Origin: a virus
DNA: 21,813 nt
Reading direction: 5' to 3' (one strand)
IMG/VR virus record: IMGVR_UViG_3300030098_000500
Location: 1-21,813 of that record
The position numbers and the translations under genes were made by a program. Shown in pieces: positions 18,970 through 21,813 of this stretch (position 1 is the first letter of the stretch; each line of letters starts with the position of its first letter). The notes beneath the pieces are model-generated. The model made no database searches and was not told where the DNA came from. It was given only the letters and a program-made list of their open reading frames with translations.

Positions 18970-20948
18970 TACTCTGTCACTCCTTCAATGACTGGTGAAT
19001 AGGCTCTTGTGCAATTTGGGTGGGCAATCGGATTATCTAACGCCCAATCAATTGTTTGTCGTGTGCCATTATACGGAGCGCAAAGTTCGTCATCATCTCC
19101 GTCTTGAATTTCCACATACTGCACTCCCGCTGATTTATACCGAGCAGCAGTTGCGGTATTTTGTGCAGTTGCTACCTCTGTTCGTGCGATAGTCTTGGCG
19201 CGATTTTTATACGTTTCCCGCACCACGCTTCTCAATCCTCTATATTTATCATCAGGAACGCCTCTAACTATTTGTTCAAGACTGTAACCTGCTCTAGCCC
19301 CTGTTTGAATTTCATTCCTAAGCGCAGAACGTGATACATCATTTATCAATACGCCAGCCTTTCGCAACGTGTTCGATACGATTGGAAGTTCCGGGTCAAA
19401 CGGCATATCTCTAAACACTCCCGCAGCATTGATTACTCCCCAAGCCTTTTCCATTGTTGACAATAACATTGGCGACATTGCTTGAGCCATTTGAGCATCA
19501 GCAGCTAAAGGAAGCAAAGTGAACTCATTGAACGGCATCTGCAACTTTTCGTGATGTATTGACCCCATTGACAGATAGCGTCCCATTATTCCGTCGGCTC
19601 TGTTTAGTTGCGCTCTGAACTCTTGTTCTAAAACTTTTTCTAATGCTTCAACTTCTTCTTCGTAAGATTCTTGAAGTGGTGCTGCTATTTGGTTGGCTGC
19701 TGCTTGAGTTAAAGCCTTCGGTTCTTCTTTTATTTCTACCGCCTGTAAGCCACGGACAGCAAGTGACGTAGGCAATAAGCCAGTATGCTCTAACTCCAAC
19801 TCTATACCCGCTGCTTGTAACGCTGCGTCAGGAGTAAATCCTGCGTTGATAAATTCTTTTGCAGTCTGCGCTCTAACAAGCTGTCGCTGAACTAATGCAT
19901 CTTGATCTTCTTGTAACGCTCGAACTTCTGAAAAATCAAACGCTACCGACCCTCGTTCTGCGGGAAATTCCTCAGCCAACATTCCACCCATGAACTGTTC
20001 AACCCTACGGTACATCGGTAACAGTGTTTCTTCCCAAAATGATTCGCGCGCTTCCCCATAATTGCTGTAAGTGCTGCGCTGTAATCCAGTATTCGCTCCT
20101 ACAAGAATTGCAGGAACTCCAAACGCTGAACAAATACGTGTTTCTGATAACGCTCGCAACGCTGGCATTTCCATATCGCCAAGACTGCTACCCATAGTTT
20201 CGTAGCTTGCGTCCTCGTCCAGTATTGCTATGCGATGCCAGTTGCGGTTTCCTTGAAACTGATTACGCCATGCTGATCGCAGTCGATTCGCTTCATCTTG
20301 TGACGTTAGTTTGCGTTTGACTTTTAGGATTCCAGACGGGACACCTGCGTTATTGAAAAATGCTTTCGTAAATTTAGTTGCGTCTGTATCTAGGTTGACT
20401 TGTTTTGCAAGAACTTGAAGTGGTGACAATCCATAATAATCGTTATTCGGATTAGGGAATTTCAAATGGGCAACATCTTCAAACGGCAGAATATAACGCG
20501 CGCCATTTATGTCGTATTGATAACCTCGTCCCGGCTTTATTTCGATACGGTCTGGACGCAATAGCATTAGCGAAACAACGCCAATTCCTGCCCGCTCTTT
20601 CAAAACGTAAACATTACCTGCTATATGCAGATGAGTAAGTAATTCTTCTAAAAACTCATACTGCGTAGTTCCTACTGCTGGCTTCTGTAACAGTTGAGCA
20701 ACAGGACTATTCTCTATCGGTTCTTGTACGTCATCATAAAGTCGCAGAAATGCTTCGGAAGCTGATGTTGCTATCTCGCGAATACACGCAAACACCAGTT
20801 CGTTTCCTGCGTATCCTTCACGAGCAAAGTTTGAGTAACTCGCATCAGGGAAAGCGTTCCCGATATCAAAGTTACTAACAACCGCAGAAACGACAGCATC
20901 GTTTGGTTCCTGTTTTCGATACGGAATGAAACGGTCAAGAAATCCCAT
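18969..20948 (-). CDS. Portal protein fused to MuF-like minor head protein
   Basis: This is a 659-residue protein. The first ~400 residues are a portal (FACIREIATSASEAFLRLYDD, FLEELLTHLHIAGNVYVLKERAG, LMLLRPDRIEIKPG, YYGLSPLQVLAKQVNLD, SAFGVPAILVGANTGLQRSTYSNYGEARESFWEETLLPMYRRVEQFM). A charged linker (YEEEVEALEKVLEQEFRAQLN) leads to a C-terminal domain with KTIARTEVATAQNTATAARY, then EIQDGDDDELCAPYNGTRQTI and AHPNCTRAYSPV. That is the phage Mu gpF-type domain, usually a separate gene. Portal and minor head protein would thus be made in one-to-one ratio. The start is 2 nt after the terL stop; the binding site is weak. Confidence 0.93.
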   Translation of the reverse strand: MGFLDRFIPYRKQEPNDAVVSAVVSNFDIGNAFPDASYSNFAREGYAGNELVFACIREIATSASEAFLRLYDDVQEPIENSPVAQLLQKPAVGTTQYEFLEELLTHLHIAGNVYVLKERAGIGVVSLMLLRPDRIEIKPGRGYQYDINGARYILPFEDVAHLKFPNPNNDYYGLSPLQVLAKQVNLDTDATKFTKAFFNNAGVPSGILKVKRKLTSQDEANRLRSAWRNQFQGNRNWHRIAILDEDASYETMGSSLGDMEMPALRALSETRICSAFGVPAILVGANTGLQRSTYSNYGEARESFWEETLLPMYRRVEQFMGGMLAEEFPAERGSVAFDFSEVRALQEDQDALVQRQLVRAQTAKEFINAGFTPDAALQAAGIELELEHTGLLPTSLAVRGLQAVEIKEEPKALTQAAANQIAAPLQESYEEEVEALEKVLEQEFRAQLNRADGIMGRYLSMGSIHHEKLQMPFNEFTLLPLAADAQMAQAMSPMLLSTMEKAWGVINAAGVFRDMPFDPELPIVSNTLRKAGVLINDVSRSALRNEIQTGARAGYSLEQIVRGVPDDKYRGLRSVVRETYKNRAKTIARTEVATAQNTATAARYKSAGVQYVEIQDGDDDELCAPYNGTRQTIDWALDNPIAHPNCTRAYSPVIEGVTE

Positions 20949-20950
20949 TG

Positions 20951-21813
20951 CTAAAGCCAGACCCCGATTCCCGGTGCGTTATCTTGGTGGTAAACAGCGA
21001 GAGAAAGAGCGCAAACTCCATCGTCGTGAAGCCCCGTTGGTGCGGAATATTGCGCTCCTGTTCTCGTATAAACATATTCAAAACTAAGCAACTCATTCAG
21101 AAGCTGACCTTCTGGAAAGGTAATCTGCTTCTGTTGAATAGCGACAGCCAGCCTCTCCATAAGCTGCTGCTTGGAACTGCTGGTAAATTTGAATCCCTCA
21201 AAATTGCTTCCGGCTTTTGCGAGGAACTCTATTATTGCATCACCTACACCTGTGCTGTCAACTAAAGCTGGAACATTCCCTGTATGCTTGACAATACGTT
21301 TGAGCGTTTCTTCCCATGGCGATTGCCAACGCTCTGAGCGACAAACATTTCCGTCCTCATCAAGTCCTACTCCCCATGTCCAATCTACTGACTTTGCTAA
21401 GTCCCAACCCCAAACGACTGGCTCTTTTGTAGATACTGGTGCAACACACTCATAGATAGCGTCAACTCCAAACGGATTGCCTTGATCGTCACTCGGCTCC
21501 GCAAGATAAAGTTCTTTGAATACTTGTTCTGGAAGGTCGCGCTTTGCATCTGCTATTTCACTATCTGTCAGAACACCGCCATTTATTGCATCAGCAGCAG
21601 TTATTTTTGTAAATTGCCAATCAGGAACTCCCGACTCAGCTTTTCGCGCTAATTGATACGCCCAATTCTTTCGTCCTTTGACGTTACCAATTATTCTTAT
21701 ATGTCCTTGAGTAGCAGTAAGAGTTGATCTAACAGCGTGCCAAACTTCTTCTTTACATCGTGATGCTTCGTCTATAACGGCTGCATATACATCTTCACCG
21801 TAAAGACTGTCAG
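20951..21813 (-). CDS. terL: Terminase large subunit (5' end outside window)
   Basis: A frame of 286 residues is open from the right edge to a TAG at 20951; the Walker A half lies outside. The visible start has the Walker B region VYAAVIDEASR (about 21767-21790) and coupling motif GHIRIIGNVKGRKNW. The nuclease domain follows, with acidic residues in VVWGWDLAKSVDWTW (about 21400), ALVDSTGVGDAI (about 21255) and GLHDDGVCALSLAV (about 21025), matching the three-Asp RNase H-like active site. It packages DNA into the prohead through the portal encoded next. A short in-frame ATG at 21160 is internal, not the start. Confidence 0.95.
   Translation of the reverse strand, partial: DSLYGEDVYAAVIDEASRCKEEVWHAVRSTLTATQGHIRIIGNVKGRKNWAYQLARKAESGVPDWQFTKITAADAINGGVLTDSEIADAKRDLPEQVFKELYLAEPSDDQGNPFGVDAIYECVAPVSTKEPVVWGWDLAKSVDWTWGVGLDEDGNVCRSERWQSPWEETLKRIVKHTGNVPALVDSTGVGDAIIEFLAKAGSNFEGFKFTSSSKQQLMERLAVAIQQKQITFPEGQLLNELLSFEYVYTRTGAQYSAPTGLHDDGVCALSLAVYHQDNAPGIGVWL

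Noticed and set aside
20951-21160. Independent 69-residue gene
   Set aside because: The frame continues upstream without a stop to the window edge and encodes the terminase nuclease domain; the ATG is internal.

Overview
This window is part of a tailed double-stranded DNA phage (or prophage) genome. Every gene I can support lies on the minus strand, so transcription runs from right to left. The module order is that of a siphovirus with an HK97-type head: large terminase, portal, prohead protease, major capsid protein, decoration protein, head-tail connectors, tail tube, a frameshifting tail chaperone, a tape measure with membrane segments, a tail hub and fibres. The base composition is moderately AT-rich. 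Shine-Dalgarno (AAGGA/GAGG) sequences and one near-consensus sigma70 promoter point to a bacterial host. A small Cys-containing gene beside the tail tube resembles a type I associate with phages of Actinobacteria, but the host cannot be fixed from sequence alone. The many small unknown genes and the fibre types look like environmental (aquatic) phage.

Right to left. 21813-14633 is packaging and head: terL (its 5' end lies outside the window), a portal fused to a MuF-like minor head domain, the S78-type protease, the HK97-fold capsid protein, a decoration-like protein, a 13-bp UUCG hairpin in the next gap, then connector, gp10-like and tail-terminator-like proteins. 14627-10483 is the tail shaft: two paralogous tube proteins flanking a small Cys protein, the chaperone pair G/GT with an A AAT TTA slippery site for -1 frameshifting, and the tape measure. 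10479-4663 is tail tip and fibres: a large fibre, three tandem paralogous fibre-type proteins, a small protein, a tail hub protein, and two paralogous HTHSG fibre-like proteins. Many junctions here are TAATG stop-start overlaps. 4663-2694 holds an SNase-family nuclease, an unknown membrane-anchored beta-rich protein, a 52-aa holin-like protein, an array of 9-bp repeats and a small basic protein. No endolysin is recognisable in the window.

The late operon ends at a strong intrinsic terminator (2561-2595). About 20 bp further on, a sigma70-like promoter (2511-2540) starts a second leftward operon of at least eight very small genes, most of unknown function; one is a helix-turn-helix protein. 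The 2596-2693 gap shows nothing convincing.

The most striking element is in this second operon. The gap 2180-2253 encodes a complete type II hammerhead self-cleaving ribozyme on the transcribed strand, with all core nucleotides present. It begins at the stop codon of one small gene and ends at the ribosome binding site of the next, so it would cut the polycistronic mRNA between them. A second gap, 1568-1713, is GC-rich and folds into two stable hairpins of unknown class. This operon therefore seems to carry a layer of RNA-level processing.
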